64,000 nt of DNA from JAKACA01 sp963769255 (GCA_963769255.1 CAVYKV010000001.1:3286001-3350000); one strand, 5' to 3'. Shown: positions 18,441-27,334, numbered from the stretch's first letter. A program made the numbers and translations. Notes: generated by a model from the sequence alone, not told the origin.

Positions 18441-19090
18441 GAGGGCGACCCCCTTTGTTCGAGCGCGGGCTCGGGTGGCATTCGTGTAGGGGGATAGACA
18501 CCAAAATGAGGTCTAACCCCCGACACGAATGTGGCCCCGCCGGCCTCCAGCACCGCCCGGATGGTGGCAGGGTAGAGCCGGCGCTCCACCGCCTTGATGC
18601 GCTCGTGCAGGACGGCGGCTGTGTCGCCCGGTCGGATCGCCACCGCCTCCTGGGCGAGGATGGGCCCCTCGTCGACGGCGAGGGTGGCGACGTGCACGGT
18701 GCAGCCCGTCTCGGCCACCCCAGCGGCGAGGGCGTCCTCCACGGCGTGCCAGCCCTTGAAGGCGGGGAGGAGGGCCGGGTGGGTGTTCAGGATCCGCCCC
18801 GGGTAGGCCCGGTGGATGGATCTGCCGAGCACGGTGCCGTAGCCGGCCATGGTGATGAGGGTCACGTCGTAGGGCTCGAGGGCGCCCACCACGCGGTCCG
18901 TGAAGGCGTCGCGATCGAACCCCGGCCCGAAACCCCCCCGCATCACCCTCTCGACCTCTATCCCGGCTTCGGCCGCCACGGCCTCGGCACCGCAGGGCCG
19001 GTCGACGACGACGACGGCGATGGGCAGCCCGGCCGAGGCGAGCGCCTCGAGGATGGTGCCGGCACCGGAGGCCAGCACGGCGATTCCCAC
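18437..19090 (-). CDS. purN: phosphoribosylglycinamide formyltransferase (divergent)
   Basis: Transfers formyl from 10-formyl-THF to GAR in purine synthesis. The 217-aa protein has the N-terminal 'VLASGAGTILEAL' phosphate loop, the catalytic His in 'NTHPALLPAFKG' and the late Asp region 'TGCTVHVATLAVDEGPILAQ'. The usual 'SNR' after beta-2 is replaced by 'VDRP' and the 'GFMRIL' loop by 'GYGTVL', so it is divergent. GTG 19090 is preferred over an upstream ATG at 19189, because TACCGT (19102-19097) ends 6 nt before it and the extra 33 residues look non-coding. The C-terminal 30 residues are unusual and Pro-rich. Confidence 0.85.
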   Translation of the reverse strand: MGIAVLASGAGTILEALASAGLPIAVVVVDRPCGAEAVAAEAGIEVERVMRGGFGPGFDRDAFTDRVVGALEPYDVTLITMAGYGTVLGRSIHRAYPGRILNTHPALLPAFKGWHAVEDALAAGVAETGCTVHVATLAVDEGPILAQEAVAIRPGDTAAVLHERIKAVERRLYPATIRAVLEAGGATFVSGVRPHFGVYPPTRMPPEPALEQRGSPS

Positions 19091-19189
19091 GAGGGCACGG
19101 TACCAGCGAGCGCAAACGCCGGAGCGCAGCCGCCACGTCCCTGACCTGGTCCGGAAGCAGGTGAGGGCCTCGTCTCTCCATTCACGCAT

Positions 19190-19220
19190 AGTGGTACCAA
19201 CCTCACTAAAAGTGGTACCA
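19190..19220. repeat. two direct copies of AGTGGTACCA, operator candidate
   Basis: AGTGGTACCA occurs at 19190-19199 and 19211-19220, start to start 21 bp (two helical turns), in an AT-richer patch between divergent purN and the GWW-motif gene. Each copy holds the palindrome GGTACC. Such spacing is typical for two dimers binding one face of DNA. The remainder of the 19091-19292 gap shows no other element. Confidence 0.45.
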
Positions 19221-19292
19221 TGGCGCCATCGGGGACGGAGGTGCAGTCGTGCGATCCGTAGAACGGGGTCGGCAACTCAAGGGATCACGGCC

Positions 19293-20543
19293 TTGAGTGA
19301 CGTCCCCCTTGGCGAAGGGTGGTGGATCGCCTCCGATGGACGCTGGTACCCACCGGACGCCCACGTCGACACCGAGACTCGCTGGTCGCCGTCCGACGGG
19401 GCGGCCACGCCGCCGGGACCCGGCTGGTGGAAGGCCTCGGACGGGCACTGGTACGCCCCCGAGCTGCACCCCGACTACCTGGGCCGTCAGGCCGGCTCCG
19501 GCGCGCGCGGGCACAGCGCCGTCACCGGCAGCTACCACGACGCCGGCCGGAACGGCTACGGTCCGGGACAGAGCGGAAATGGGGGCCACGTGAACGGCAA
19601 CGGCTACGTGAACGGCAATGGCCACGCCAACGGCCGGCCCTTCGGCTCGGGGAACGGTTTGCCCAAGCCGAACGCGTCCGGCAACGGCCACGTCGTCGCC
19701 GCCCACGCCGGCGACGGCTCGCCCGTCAACGGGAACGCCCGCACCGTGCGGGGCGGGCCCCTTCCCGACTATCGCCCGACTCCGACCGACCTCCCACTCG
19801 GGGGCGGCAACCCCCGTCCCGGCGTCGCCGGCTCGGGGACTGCCGTCATCGTCTCCGCCGGCATGACCGCCCGACAGATCGCGCCCGCCTCCCCGGGGCT
19901 CTCCCTCGCCGCCTCGGGGGGCGGGCGCCCGCCGGACGACCTGCCCTTCGACCCCATGCAGGATCCGGCCACGCTCCTCGGGGACTGGAACGCCCAAGCT
20001 CCTGCCGCCCCGCCGGCGCCGGCGCCACCGGCTCGCCCGCCGGCACAGGCGCCCACTCGCCCGCCCGTCGCACCCCCCGTGGGTGGGGGTGGGGAACGGG
20101 GGAGGCCGTCGAGGCCGGGTTTCGACCGGCCGATCGCCCCGCCGCCTGGTTCCACCGTCCGCCAGCAGCTTCCCCAGACGCCCTACCGTTCCAAGTCGCA
20201 GGGTCAGAAGCCGCGGGGGGACGGCTTCGACGAGTGGCTCGAGACCTTCGGCGCCGAGCCGGCCGGCCGGCCGCAACGGGTCGTGCAGCCCGTGCAACGG
20301 CTCACCCACACCGACGCCACGACGGGCGGGCGGGCCACCATCGGCGGCCCCCAGACGGCGCCCCCCCGCCTCTCCAACCGGGAGGCCGATTTCTTCGTGC
20401 TGAAGCCGGTCACGAAGAAGACGAAGCCGGCCCGCCAGAACGTGCGGCGGCGGCTGAGCACCGCCCTCTTCCTCACGATCCTCTTCCTCGTGCTGGCGGC
20501 CGGCACCATCGCCGTCCTCGTCATCCACAGCCACCCGCACTGA
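19293..20543 (+). CDS. membrane-anchored protein with two GWW-ASDG-WYPP motifs
   Basis: About 416 aa. The N-terminus carries two copies of a Trp-rich motif common in Acidimicrobiia and other actinobacteria: 'GEGWWIASDGRWYPPDAH' and 'GPGWWKASDGHWYAPELH' (DUF2510-like). A Gly/Asn-rich stretch (NGNGYVNGNGHANG) and a Pro/Ala-rich stretch follow, then a basic region 'KKTKPARQNVRRRL' and one hydrophobic helix (about residues 391-411) near the C-terminus. This gives a tail-anchored topology with most of the chain in the cytosol. TTG 19293 is my choice of start as it just precedes the first motif; it is uncertain. Function unknown; the low-complexity middle suggests a scaffold. Confidence 0.7.
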   Translation: MSDVPLGEGWWIASDGRWYPPDAHVDTETRWSPSDGAATPPGPGWWKASDGHWYAPELHPDYLGRQAGSGARGHSAVTGSYHDAGRNGYGPGQSGNGGHVNGNGYVNGNGHANGRPFGSGNGLPKPNASGNGHVVAAHAGDGSPVNGNARTVRGGPLPDYRPTPTDLPLGGGNPRPGVAGSGTAVIVSAGMTARQIAPASPGLSLAASGGGRPPDDLPFDPMQDPATLLGDWNAQAPAAPPAPAPPARPPAQAPTRPPVAPPVGGGGERGRPSRPGFDRPIAPPPGSTVRQQLPQTPYRSKSQGQKPRGDGFDEWLETFGAEPAGRPQRVVQPVQRLTHTDATTGGRATIGGPQTAPPRLSNREADFFVLKPVTKKTKPARQNVRRRLSTALFLTILFLVLAAGTIAVLVIHSHPH

Positions 20544-20550
20544 TCCGCTT

Positions 20551-20566
20551 CCGTCCGGCGGGACGG
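20551..20566. terminator. hairpin between convergent membrane-protein and glyA genes
   Basis: CCGTCC-GGCG-GGACGG, perfect 6-bp stem lying between the stop at 20543 and the glyA stop at 20568. No T-tract follows on either strand. Confidence 0.4.
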
Positions 20567-20567
20567 C

Positions 20568-21857
20568 TCAGGGCAGATAGGGGTAGAGCGGAAACGCCCC
20601 CGTGAGGGCAGCCACCCGCCCGGCGACGTCCTCGTCGGAAGCCGCCGAGGGGCCGGGCCGGAGGGCGTCGCAGAGGATGGCACCGACCTCATCGAACTCC
20701 CGCTCCCGCAAGCCCCGCGTGGCGAGGGCCGCCGATCCGAGACGCAGACCGCTCACCGCGGGCTCGACGCGGGCGTCGTAGGCGAGCCCGATGGCGTTGG
20801 CGGAGATGCCGAGGGAGTTGAGGTGGCGGAGCTCCGCGGCGGCCTCCCGCCCGGAGGGGGCGAGGTCGAGGAGCAACTGGTGGACGTCCGTGCCACCCGT
20901 CACGACGGAGGCGCCCGTGGAGCCGGCCGCCTCGGCGAGCGCCGTGGCCATGATGCGGGCGCCCTGCACGGTCGCTTCCATTCGCTCCCGGTAGGCGGGG
21001 GTGGCGGCCATGGCGAACGTGACGGCCTTGCCGGCGATGACGTGGACGAGCGGCGCGCCCTGCTCGCCGGGGAAGACGGCAGCGTCGATGCGCCTGGCGA
21101 GATCGCCCCGGCACAGGATGGCACCACCTCGGGCGCCCCCGAGCGTCTTGTGCACCGTCATGGTGCAGGCGTCGGCCAGCGGCACCGGGTTGGGGTGCAC
21201 GCCGGCGGCGACGAGCCCGGCGAAGTGCGCCATGTCGACCACGAGGGCGGCCCCCACCTCGTCGCAGATCGCCCGGAAGGCGGCGAAGTCGAGGAACCTC
21301 GTATAGCAGGACCAGCCGGCGAAGACGACCCGAGGGCGGTGGCGCCGGGCGAGGTCGGCCACCTCGTCCATGTCGACGAGGCGGTCGGAACGGCGAACGC
21401 CGTAGGCGGCGGCGTCGTAGTAGCGGCCGGCGAAGGTCTCGGGGTCGTAGTGGGACGGGTGGCCGCCGTGGCGGAAGTCGAAGCCGAGGACGGCGTCGCC
21501 CGGCTCGCAGAGCGCCCGCAGCACGGCCTGGTTGGCGCTGGAGCCCGAGTAGGGCTGCACGTTGGCGTGCTCGGCCCCGAAGAGCGACCGCGCCCGGGCG
21601 ATTGCGAGGGACTCGATCCCGTCGACCCACTCGCACGTGTCGTACTGGCGCTCGCCCGGGTAGCCGTCGGCGTACTTGGCCGTGAGCACCGACCCCTGCG
21701 CCTCGAGGACGGCCCGGGGCGGCACGTTCTCGGAGGCGACGAGGTCGAGGGTGGCCCGCTGCCGGACGAGCTCGCCGGCGATGAGCCGGGCCACCTCGGG
21801 GTCGGCGTCGGCGAGGTGCTGAGCGAGCGGGTCTTCCGGCAGCTCAGCTGTCACCAT
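20568..21857 (-). CDS. glyA: serine hydroxymethyltransferase, divergent type
   Basis: PLP enzyme that converts serine and THF to glycine and methylene-THF. The 429-aa chain keeps 'LVASENVPPRAVLEAQGSVL', the stacking His in 'VVDMAHFAGLVAAGVHP' (H211), the PLP Lys in 'TVHKTLGGARGG' (K237) and 'TGGTDVHQLLLDL'. It departs from typical GlyA at 'YPGERQYDTCEWVD' (normally YYGGCE), and at 'GGARGG' (normally RGPRGG). It may therefore be a paralogue with another substrate, such as an alpha-methylserine or threonine aldolase-like enzyme. Its start ATG overlaps the end of ilvA by 14 nt; GTG 21854 is an alternative. Confidence 0.82.
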   Translation of the reverse strand: MVTAELPEDPLAQHLADADPEVARLIAGELVRQRATLDLVASENVPPRAVLEAQGSVLTAKYADGYPGERQYDTCEWVDGIESLAIARARSLFGAEHANVQPYSGSSANQAVLRALCEPGDAVLGFDFRHGGHPSHYDPETFAGRYYDAAAYGVRRSDRLVDMDEVADLARRHRPRVVFAGWSCYTRFLDFAAFRAICDEVGAALVVDMAHFAGLVAAGVHPNPVPLADACTMTVHKTLGGARGGAILCRGDLARRIDAAVFPGEQGAPLVHVIAGKAVTFAMAATPAYRERMEATVQGARIMATALAEAAGSTGASVVTGGTDVHQLLLDLAPSGREAAAELRHLNSLGISANAIGLAYDARVEPAVSGLRLGSAALATRGLREREFDEVGAILCDALRPGPSAASDEDVAGRVAALTGAFPLYPYLP

Positions 21858-23106
21858 CTGCCGCCAGGTAGGCGTGGTCGAGGCGCTCGACCTGGAAGCC
21901 GGCCGCCCGTGCCTCCCGGATCACCCGCGTGGCGTGCAGCGGGTTGCGCGTCTCCAAGATGAGCTGCACGCCGTTCTCCCGGATGTGCATGTCGAAACCC
22001 TCCCGGAGATGGTCCACCTCGAGCAGGTTCGCTCCGCTCGCCCCGAGGCAGGTGAGGAGACGGGCCAGCTGTCCCGGCCGGTCCGGCATGCGGCAGAAGA
22101 GCACGAGGCGACGGCCGGAGAGCGTCTCGTGGCGCCGGATGGCGGCGAGGAGCACGCCCGTGTCGACGTTGCCGCCGGAGAGCACGACGACCGACGTGCC
22201 CGTGGACTCGCCGAGGTCGACACGGCCGGAGAGGATGGCGGCCGCCCCGACGGCGCCGGCACCCTCCACAAGCAGCTTGGCGCGCTCGAGGAGGAGGACC
22301 ATGGCGTCGGCGATCTCGTCCTCGGCGACCGTGACGATCTCGTCGACGTAGCGGGAGACGAGGGGCAAGGTGAGGTCGCCGGGCCGCTTGACGGAGATGC
22401 CGTCGGCGAGGGTGGGGTAGCTCGGCACCTCGACGGCGCGGCCGGCGGCGATGGAGAGCGGATAGGGGGCGACGCTCGCCGCCTGCACGGCGACGACGCG
22501 CACGGAGGGCCGCAGCGACTTCACGGCGAGGGCCGTCCCGCCCGTGAGACCGCCGCCGCCGAGGGGGATGATGACGGTCGAGAGATCCGGCACGTCCTCC
22601 ACGAGCTCGAGCCCGAGCGAGCCCTGGCCGGCGATGATGGCGGCGTCGTCGAAGGGATGGACGAGGATCTTGCCCGTTTCGGCCACGCGCACGCGGGCGA
22701 GCTCGAGGCACTCGTCGATGCCCTCGCCACCGAGCTGCACGGTCGCCCCGTAGCCCCGCGTCGCCTCGTACTTGATGATGGAGGCGTCCGCCGGCATGAA
22801 GACTTCACAGTCGATGCCGAGACGGGAGGCCACGAAGGCGGCCGCCTGGGCGTGGTTGCCGGCGCTCGCCACGACGATGCCGACCTTGGCCGCCTCGCCG
22901 AGGGAGGCGAGCTTGTTGGCCACCCCGCGGACCTTGAACGAGCCCGTGCGCTGGAGGATCTCCGCCTTGAAGACGACGTTCGAGCCGACCTGGGCGCTCA
23001 GCAGGCGCGAATTGAACATGGCCGTGCGCAAGGCCACACGCTCGACGTTCGGCCGCGCCGCCTCGACGTCGGCGAGGGTGACGGCCGGAGCCGCGGCCTC
23101 CGTCAC
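21844..23106 (-). CDS. ilvA: threonine ammonia-lyase with ACT domain
   Basis: Deaminates threonine to 2-oxobutanoate. The 420-aa protein shows the PLP Lys in 'GSFKVRG' (K58), 'ASAGNHAQAAAF', the phosphate loop 'GGGGLTGGTA', and a C-terminal ACT domain from about residue 340 ('DRPGQLARLLTCLGASGANLLEVDH') that would bind a regulatory amino acid. GTG 23106 lies 7 nt after the sucD stop and gives the normal N-terminus. Because 2-oxobutanoate leads to propionyl-CoA or isoleucine, its place beside sucCD and the B12 mutase subunit is suggestive but not proof of a pathway. Confidence 0.92.
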   Translation of the reverse strand: MTEAAAPAVTLADVEAARPNVERVALRTAMFNSRLLSAQVGSNVVFKAEILQRTGSFKVRGVANKLASLGEAAKVGIVVASAGNHAQAAAFVASRLGIDCEVFMPADASIIKYEATRGYGATVQLGGEGIDECLELARVRVAETGKILVHPFDDAAIIAGQGSLGLELVEDVPDLSTVIIPLGGGGLTGGTALAVKSLRPSVRVVAVQAASVAPYPLSIAAGRAVEVPSYPTLADGISVKRPGDLTLPLVSRYVDEIVTVAEDEIADAMVLLLERAKLLVEGAGAVGAAAILSGRVDLGESTGTSVVVLSGGNVDTGVLLAAIRRHETLSGRRLVLFCRMPDRPGQLARLLTCLGASGANLLEVDHLREGFDMHIRENGVQLILETRNPLHATRVIREARAAGFQVERLDHAYLAADGDS

Positions 23107-23113
23107 GGCCGGC

Positions 23114-24031
23114 TCATCGGCCGGGCGACGTCGCCGTCCACTCCCCCTCGAGCTGGCGTACGACGCCGACCATGAGCTCACCGGCTTCCGTCGGGTTCTG
23201 GGCGACCATGACACCCGCCTCGCTGAGGGCCTCCATCTTCGCCTTCGCCGTTCCCTTCGAGCCGGAGACGATGGCCCCGGCGTGCCCCATCTTGCGCCCG
23301 GCGGGCGCCGTCACGCCGGCGATGTAGGCAACCACTGGCTTGTCCATCTCGTTGCGGATGTAGTCGGCTGCCCGCTCCTCCCCGTCGCCGCCGATCTCCC
23401 CGATCATCATGACAGCGCGGGTGTCACGATCGGCCTGGAACGCCCGCAGCACGTCCACGAAGGAGGTGCCGGGCACGGGGTCGCCCCCGATGCCGACGCA
23501 GGTCGTCTGACCCACACCCTGGTGCGACAGCTCGTGCAGGGCCTGGTAGGTGAGCGTGCCCGAGCGGCTGACGATGCCGACAGGCCCGCCGGGGAGGGCG
23601 ATGTCGCCTGCCGTGATGCCGATGTTGCACTTGCCCGGCGAGATGACGCCCGGGCAGTTCGGGCCGATGAGGCGGGTGTGGGGGAAGTCGCGCCGCAGCC
23701 GGGCGCCCACGAGCGCCTCGTCCTTGGCCGGGATGTGCTCGGTGATGCACACGACGAGCCGGATGCCGGCGGCGGCGCAGTTGACGATGGCCTCGGAGGC
23801 CGCCTGCGGCGGCACGACGACGAAGGCGGCGTCGGCCCCGTGCGCCTCGACGGCGGCGGGGACGTTGTCGTAGACGGGGATGCCGTCGACGTCCTGGCCG
23901 CCCTTGCCGGGCGTCACGCCGGCGACGACCTTCGTGCCGTAGTCACGATTGCGCAACCCGTGGAAGCGGCCCTGGCTGCCGGTGAGGCCGAGGACGACGA
24001 CCTTCGTCTTCTCGTCGACGAAGATGCTCAT
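23114..24031 (-). CDS. sucD: succinate-CoA ligase, alpha subunit
   Basis: Catalytic subunit that forms succinate and ATP/GTP from succinyl-CoA. The 305-aa protein has the CoA-binding 'GLTGSQGRFHGLRN', 'GVTPGKGGQ', 'GPNCPGVISPG', 'SRSGTLTYQ' and the phosphorylated His region 'KMGHAGAIVSGS'. ATG 24031 overlaps the sucC stop (ATGA), so sucC-sucD are translationally coupled. Confidence 0.96.
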   Translation of the reverse strand: MSIFVDEKTKVVVLGLTGSQGRFHGLRNRDYGTKVVAGVTPGKGGQDVDGIPVYDNVPAAVEAHGADAAFVVVPPQAASEAIVNCAAAGIRLVVCITEHIPAKDEALVGARLRRDFPHTRLIGPNCPGVISPGKCNIGITAGDIALPGGPVGIVSRSGTLTYQALHELSHQGVGQTTCVGIGGDPVPGTSFVDVLRAFQADRDTRAVMMIGEIGGDGEERAADYIRNEMDKPVVAYIAGVTAPAGRKMGHAGAIVSGSKGTAKAKMEALSEAGVMVAQNPTEAGELMVGVVRQLEGEWTATSPGR

Positions 24032-25176
24032 GAGGCGCCTCCTGCGATCTGCACGGCGCGTCGGGCGGCGCCGATCATGGTGAGCTCGGGGATGATCTGC
24101 TCCGAGTTGAACTCGTCGATCATGCGGCGCGCCTCGGCGGCGTTCGTGCCGTCGAGGCGCAGCACGATGGGCGAGCGGAGGTCCACGCGCCCGAGGGCGG
24201 TGATGATGCCGCGGGCGACGTCGTCGCAGCGGACGATGCCGCCGAAGATGTTGACGAGGATGACCGAGACGTTCGGGTCCGTGTTGATGACCTCGAGGGC
24301 GTTCGCCATGACGTCGGCGTTGGCTCCCCCGCCGACGTCGAGGAAGTTGGCGGCGCTGCCGCCCACCTGGTTCACGACGTCGAGGGTCGACATGGCGAGG
24401 CCGGCGCCGTTGGCGATGATGCCGACCGTGCCGGAGAGCCCGATGTACTGGAGCCCCTTCTCGCGGGCGAGCTGCTCGCGGGGATCGGTGTCGCCCACGT
24501 ACTCGATGTCGGCCCACTCCGGGTGGCGGAAGGCGGCGTCGTCGTCGAGGGTCACCTTGGCGTCGAGGGCGTGCACCCGCCCGTCGGTCGTGAGCACGAG
24601 CGGGTTCACCTCGACGAGGTCGGCGTCGCCCTGGATGTAGCAGCGGTAGAGGTCGACGAGGACGGCGGCGGCCTGCTCGCGCGCTTCGGGGTCGAGGCCT
24701 GCATCGGTCACGAGCTGTCGGGCATCGCTCGGCGAGAGCGTGTCGAGCGGGTCGACGAGGAGGCGGGCGATGGCGCCAGGGTCCTCCTCGGCCACCTGCT
24801 CGATGTCGACGCCGCCGCGGGCCGACACCATGGCGAGGTGCATCTTCGCCGCACGGTCCAACGTGAAGCTGGCGTAGTACTCCCTGGCGATGTCGGTGGC
24901 GTGCTCGACCCAGAGGCGCCGCACGATGTGGCCCTTGATGTCGAGGCCGAGGATGTCGCCGGCGTGCCGGCGTGCCTCGGCGGCGTCGGCGGCGAGCTTG
25001 ACGCCACCGGCCTTGCCCCGGCCGCCGACCTGCACCTGTGCCTTGATGACGACGGGGTAGCCGACTTCGTCGGCCGCCTCCACAGCGTCCTCCACCGTGT
25101 CGACGGCCCGGCCGGGCGAGATGGGCACGCCGTAGCGGGCGAAGTACTGCTTGCCTTGGTACTCGACAAGGTCCAC
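24028..25176 (-). CDS. sucC: succinate-CoA ligase, beta subunit
   Basis: Nucleotide-binding ATP-grasp subunit of succinyl-CoA synthetase; 382 aa. Begins 'DLVEYQGKQYFARYGVP'; 'VIKAQVQVGGRGKAGGVKLA' is the ATP-grasp loop, 'NGAGLAMSTLDVV', 'ANFLDVGGGA' and 'NIFGGIVRCDDVA' are the CoA-ligase half. GTG 25176 is supported by GGAGGA 9 nt upstream. Confidence 0.96.
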   Translation of the reverse strand: MDLVEYQGKQYFARYGVPISPGRAVDTVEDAVEAADEVGYPVVIKAQVQVGGRGKAGGVKLAADAAEARRHAGDILGLDIKGHIVRRLWVEHATDIAREYYASFTLDRAAKMHLAMVSARGGVDIEQVAEEDPGAIARLLVDPLDTLSPSDARQLVTDAGLDPEAREQAAAVLVDLYRCYIQGDADLVEVNPLVLTTDGRVHALDAKVTLDDDAAFRHPEWADIEYVGDTDPREQLAREKGLQYIGLSGTVGIIANGAGLAMSTLDVVNQVGGSAANFLDVGGGANADVMANALEVINTDPNVSVILVNIFGGIVRCDDVARGIITALGRVDLRSPIVLRLDGTNAAEARRMIDEFNSEQIIPELTMIGAARRAVQIAGGAS

Positions 25177-25217
25177 TGCTCGGATTCCTCCGCTCTCTCT
25201 TCGTGCCGGCGCCGGCG

Positions 25218-25664
25218 TCAGCCGCTCAGCGTCGAGCCGCCCGGCGAACCCGCCGGGTCGGCGCCCTCGCGGGCGTCGAGGGCGGACTCGAGCCAACGGG
25301 CGATCTCGGGGAGCGAGGCCCCCGGGGTGAAGACCTCGGCGACGCCGGCCTGCTTCAGGATCGGGATGTCCTTGTCGGGGATGATGCCTCCGCACACGAC
25401 GAGAACGTCGTCCAAGCCCTCGGCCCGCAGCCCCTCCACGATCTTCGGCACGAGGGTGAGGTGCGCACCCGACAGGAGGGAAAGGCCGACGGCGTCGGCG
25501 TCCTCCTGCAGGACCGCCTGCACGACCTGCTCGGGCGACTGGTGCAGGCCTGTGTAGATCACCTCGAAACCGGCATCCCTGAGCGCTCGGGCGATGACCT
25601 TCGCCCCGCGGTCGTGACCGTCCAGTCCGGGCTTGGCGACCACGACGCGGTATCGGCGCTCCAT
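25218..25664 (-). CDS. cobalamin-binding subunit of a methylmalonyl-CoA mutase-type enzyme
   Basis: A 148-aa stand-alone B12-binding domain with the lower-ligand motif D15-x-H17-x-x-G20 in 'KPGLDGHDRGAKVIARAL', 'GLSLLSGAH' and 'VVCGGIIPDKDIP'. This is the C-terminal domain of methylmalonyl-CoA or related acyl-CoA mutases (mcmA2/scpA C-terminal type). The catalytic large subunit is not in the window. The product would be succinyl-CoA if it is a methylmalonyl-CoA mutase, which fits with sucCD directly downstream. Isobutyryl-CoA or ethylmalonyl-CoA mutase are alternatives. The last 20 residues form an Asp/Gly/Pro tail. Confidence 0.9.
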   Translation of the reverse strand: MERRYRVVVAKPGLDGHDRGAKVIARALRDAGFEVIYTGLHQSPEQVVQAVLQEDADAVGLSLLSGAHLTLVPKIVEGLRAEGLDDVLVVCGGIIPDKDIPILKQAGVAEVFTPGASLPEIARWLESALDAREGADPAGSPGGSTLSG

Positions 25665-25752
25665 GCGCGGCCGATGCTAACCACGATGCGCCGCGAGGGC
25701 ATCCCCGCACGTCGCAGCGGGCGGAATGTCAAGGTGCCCGACCAGCTGCAAC

Positions 25753-25758
25753 TACGAT
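25753..25758 (+). promoter_or_regulatory. -10-like TACGAT for a leaderless membrane-protein mRNA
   Basis: TACGAT ends exactly 7 nt before GTG 25766, as with several other genes here. No good -35 is seen at 16-18 bp. Confidence 0.4.
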
Positions 25759-25765
25759 CCGCACC

Positions 25766-27325
25766 GTGCGGCGACGATCTGAATCAGGCGTGTGGTGGGC
25801 AAGCCCGTACGTGGCGGCCTATCTGGCAATCATTCCGACCGTCCTCGGGATCTTCCTCATCATCCACGAGCTGACGCTGCACGACGTCATCGGCGGCGTC
25901 ACCCTCTCGCAGGGAGGCGTCAACTTCGCCTCGTCGCTGGCGCTCTCGAAGGGGCAGCTGCCCTACAACGACTTCGTGCTGACGCAGCCGCCCGGGATGA
26001 GCATCCTCCTCCTCCCCTTCGCCTGGGGGGCCCACAGCAACGGGACGACGGCGCTCGACGCCGCCCGCGCCTTCACCGCCTTCATCTCGATCGTCGACGT
26101 CTTCCTCGTGGCCCTGACGGCCCGCTTCCACGGCATCGCCGCCGTCTTCATCGCCGGCGTGCTCTTCGCCACCTTCCCGAATTCCTTCTATGCCACCTCC
26201 ACGGTGACGCTCGAGCCCTATCTCCTCCTCTTCTCCCTGCTGGCCATCCAGGTCGCCTTCACGCAGGGACACCTGGCGAGCGGCGGCCGTCTCGTCCTGG
26301 CGGGCATCCTCGTGGGCGTCGCCGTCACCATCAAGCCGTGGGCGATCGTGCCGGCGCTCGTCCTCCTCGTCTGCGCCGCCATCGAGTGGCGTTCCGCCCT
26401 CGTGCGAGTGCTGGGCGGTTTTGTCATCGGTGTCGTCGTCCCCTGCATCTTCTTCGTGCTGGCCGCCCCGGGCTCCTTCTTCACCGACGTCGTGACCGGC
26501 GAGCTCAGGGGCGGCCCGGGTGTCGCCTCCGCCGGCACGCCCTTCAACGATCGTGTGGCCGAGCTGCTCGGCCTCGGGCCGCCGCTCGGGCTCTCCAGCC
26601 CGGGCACCCTCGCCATCGGCATCGGCATCGTCATCGTCGTCCTCGTCGCCGTCGCCGCCATCGCCCGCGCATCGGCCTCCACGACGCTCGACTGGGCGCT
26701 CATCGCCACCGTCGTCGGGCTGGCGGCCATCGCCTTCGTGCCGAACCACCTGCCGCAGGCCTACTCGTACTATCTCGCCGCCTTCGGCGCCATCGTCATC
26801 GGCAACGCCGTCGGCACCCTGCTCTCGCTCATCTCGGCCATCAGCATCAGCCCGGGGGAGACGGGCGCCTCGGTCATCTCGGGCGGCCTCACCATCATCA
26901 TCATCGCCGCCATGGTCGCCGTGGCGTCAGTCGGGGTGCCGAAAGAAGCCGACTATTGGCGGTCGTACTTCATCGCCAACGGGAACGACCCGACGACCGC
27001 CATCACCGGCGCTGTGCCGAAGGGCGCCTGCGTCGTCTCGACCAACCCGGAGGCGCTCGTGCTCGCCGACCGGTTCAACGCCCTGCCGCCCGGCTGCCCC
27101 TACGTCGTCGACCCGCAGGGCATCATCGACGTGGCGTCGAGCACGGTGGCGGCCTCTGCCGCCTGGCAGCAGCTCCTCACGGAAGCCCGCTACGTCGTGC
27201 TGGCGCCCGGCCAGCCCGATCTCGCCACCCTCCCGCAGATGAACGGCTACTTCTCCCGCAACTTCACGATCATCCACACGGGCCAGTACGAGGTGCTGGA
27301 GAACAAGAGCACGATCGTCCCCTGA
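25766..27325 (+). CDS. polytopic membrane protein, GT-C glycosyltransferase-like
   Basis: 519 aa with about ten hydrophobic helices from residue 13 to about residue 390 and a soluble C-terminal ~130 residues. The first loop has 'GQLPYNDFVLTQPPGMSILLL', close to the 'PY.DF...PPG' loop of GT-C/PMT-type enzymes that use polyprenyl-phosphate sugars at the outer face of the membrane, and the acidic residue is in place. The C-terminal part ('GCPYVVDPQGIIDVA', 'ARYVVLAPGQPDL') resembles the extracytoplasmic domain of such proteins. It probably glycosylates a cell-wall polymer or protein. The substrate is unknown. Confidence 0.75.
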   Translation: MRRRSESGVWWASPYVAAYLAIIPTVLGIFLIIHELTLHDVIGGVTLSQGGVNFASSLALSKGQLPYNDFVLTQPPGMSILLLPFAWGAHSNGTTALDAARAFTAFISIVDVFLVALTARFHGIAAVFIAGVLFATFPNSFYATSTVTLEPYLLLFSLLAIQVAFTQGHLASGGRLVLAGILVGVAVTIKPWAIVPALVLLVCAAIEWRSALVRVLGGFVIGVVVPCIFFVLAAPGSFFTDVVTGELRGGPGVASAGTPFNDRVAELLGLGPPLGLSSPGTLAIGIGIVIVVLVAVAAIARASASTTLDWALIATVVGLAAIAFVPNHLPQAYSYYLAAFGAIVIGNAVGTLLSLISAISISPGETGASVISGGLTIIIIAAMVAVASVGVPKEADYWRSYFIANGNDPTTAITGAVPKGACVVSTNPEALVLADRFNALPPGCPYVVDPQGIIDVASSTVAASAAWQQLLTEARYVVLAPGQPDLATLPQMNGYFSRNFTIIHTGQYEVLENKSTIVP

Positions 27326-27334
27326 GGGTGAGTC

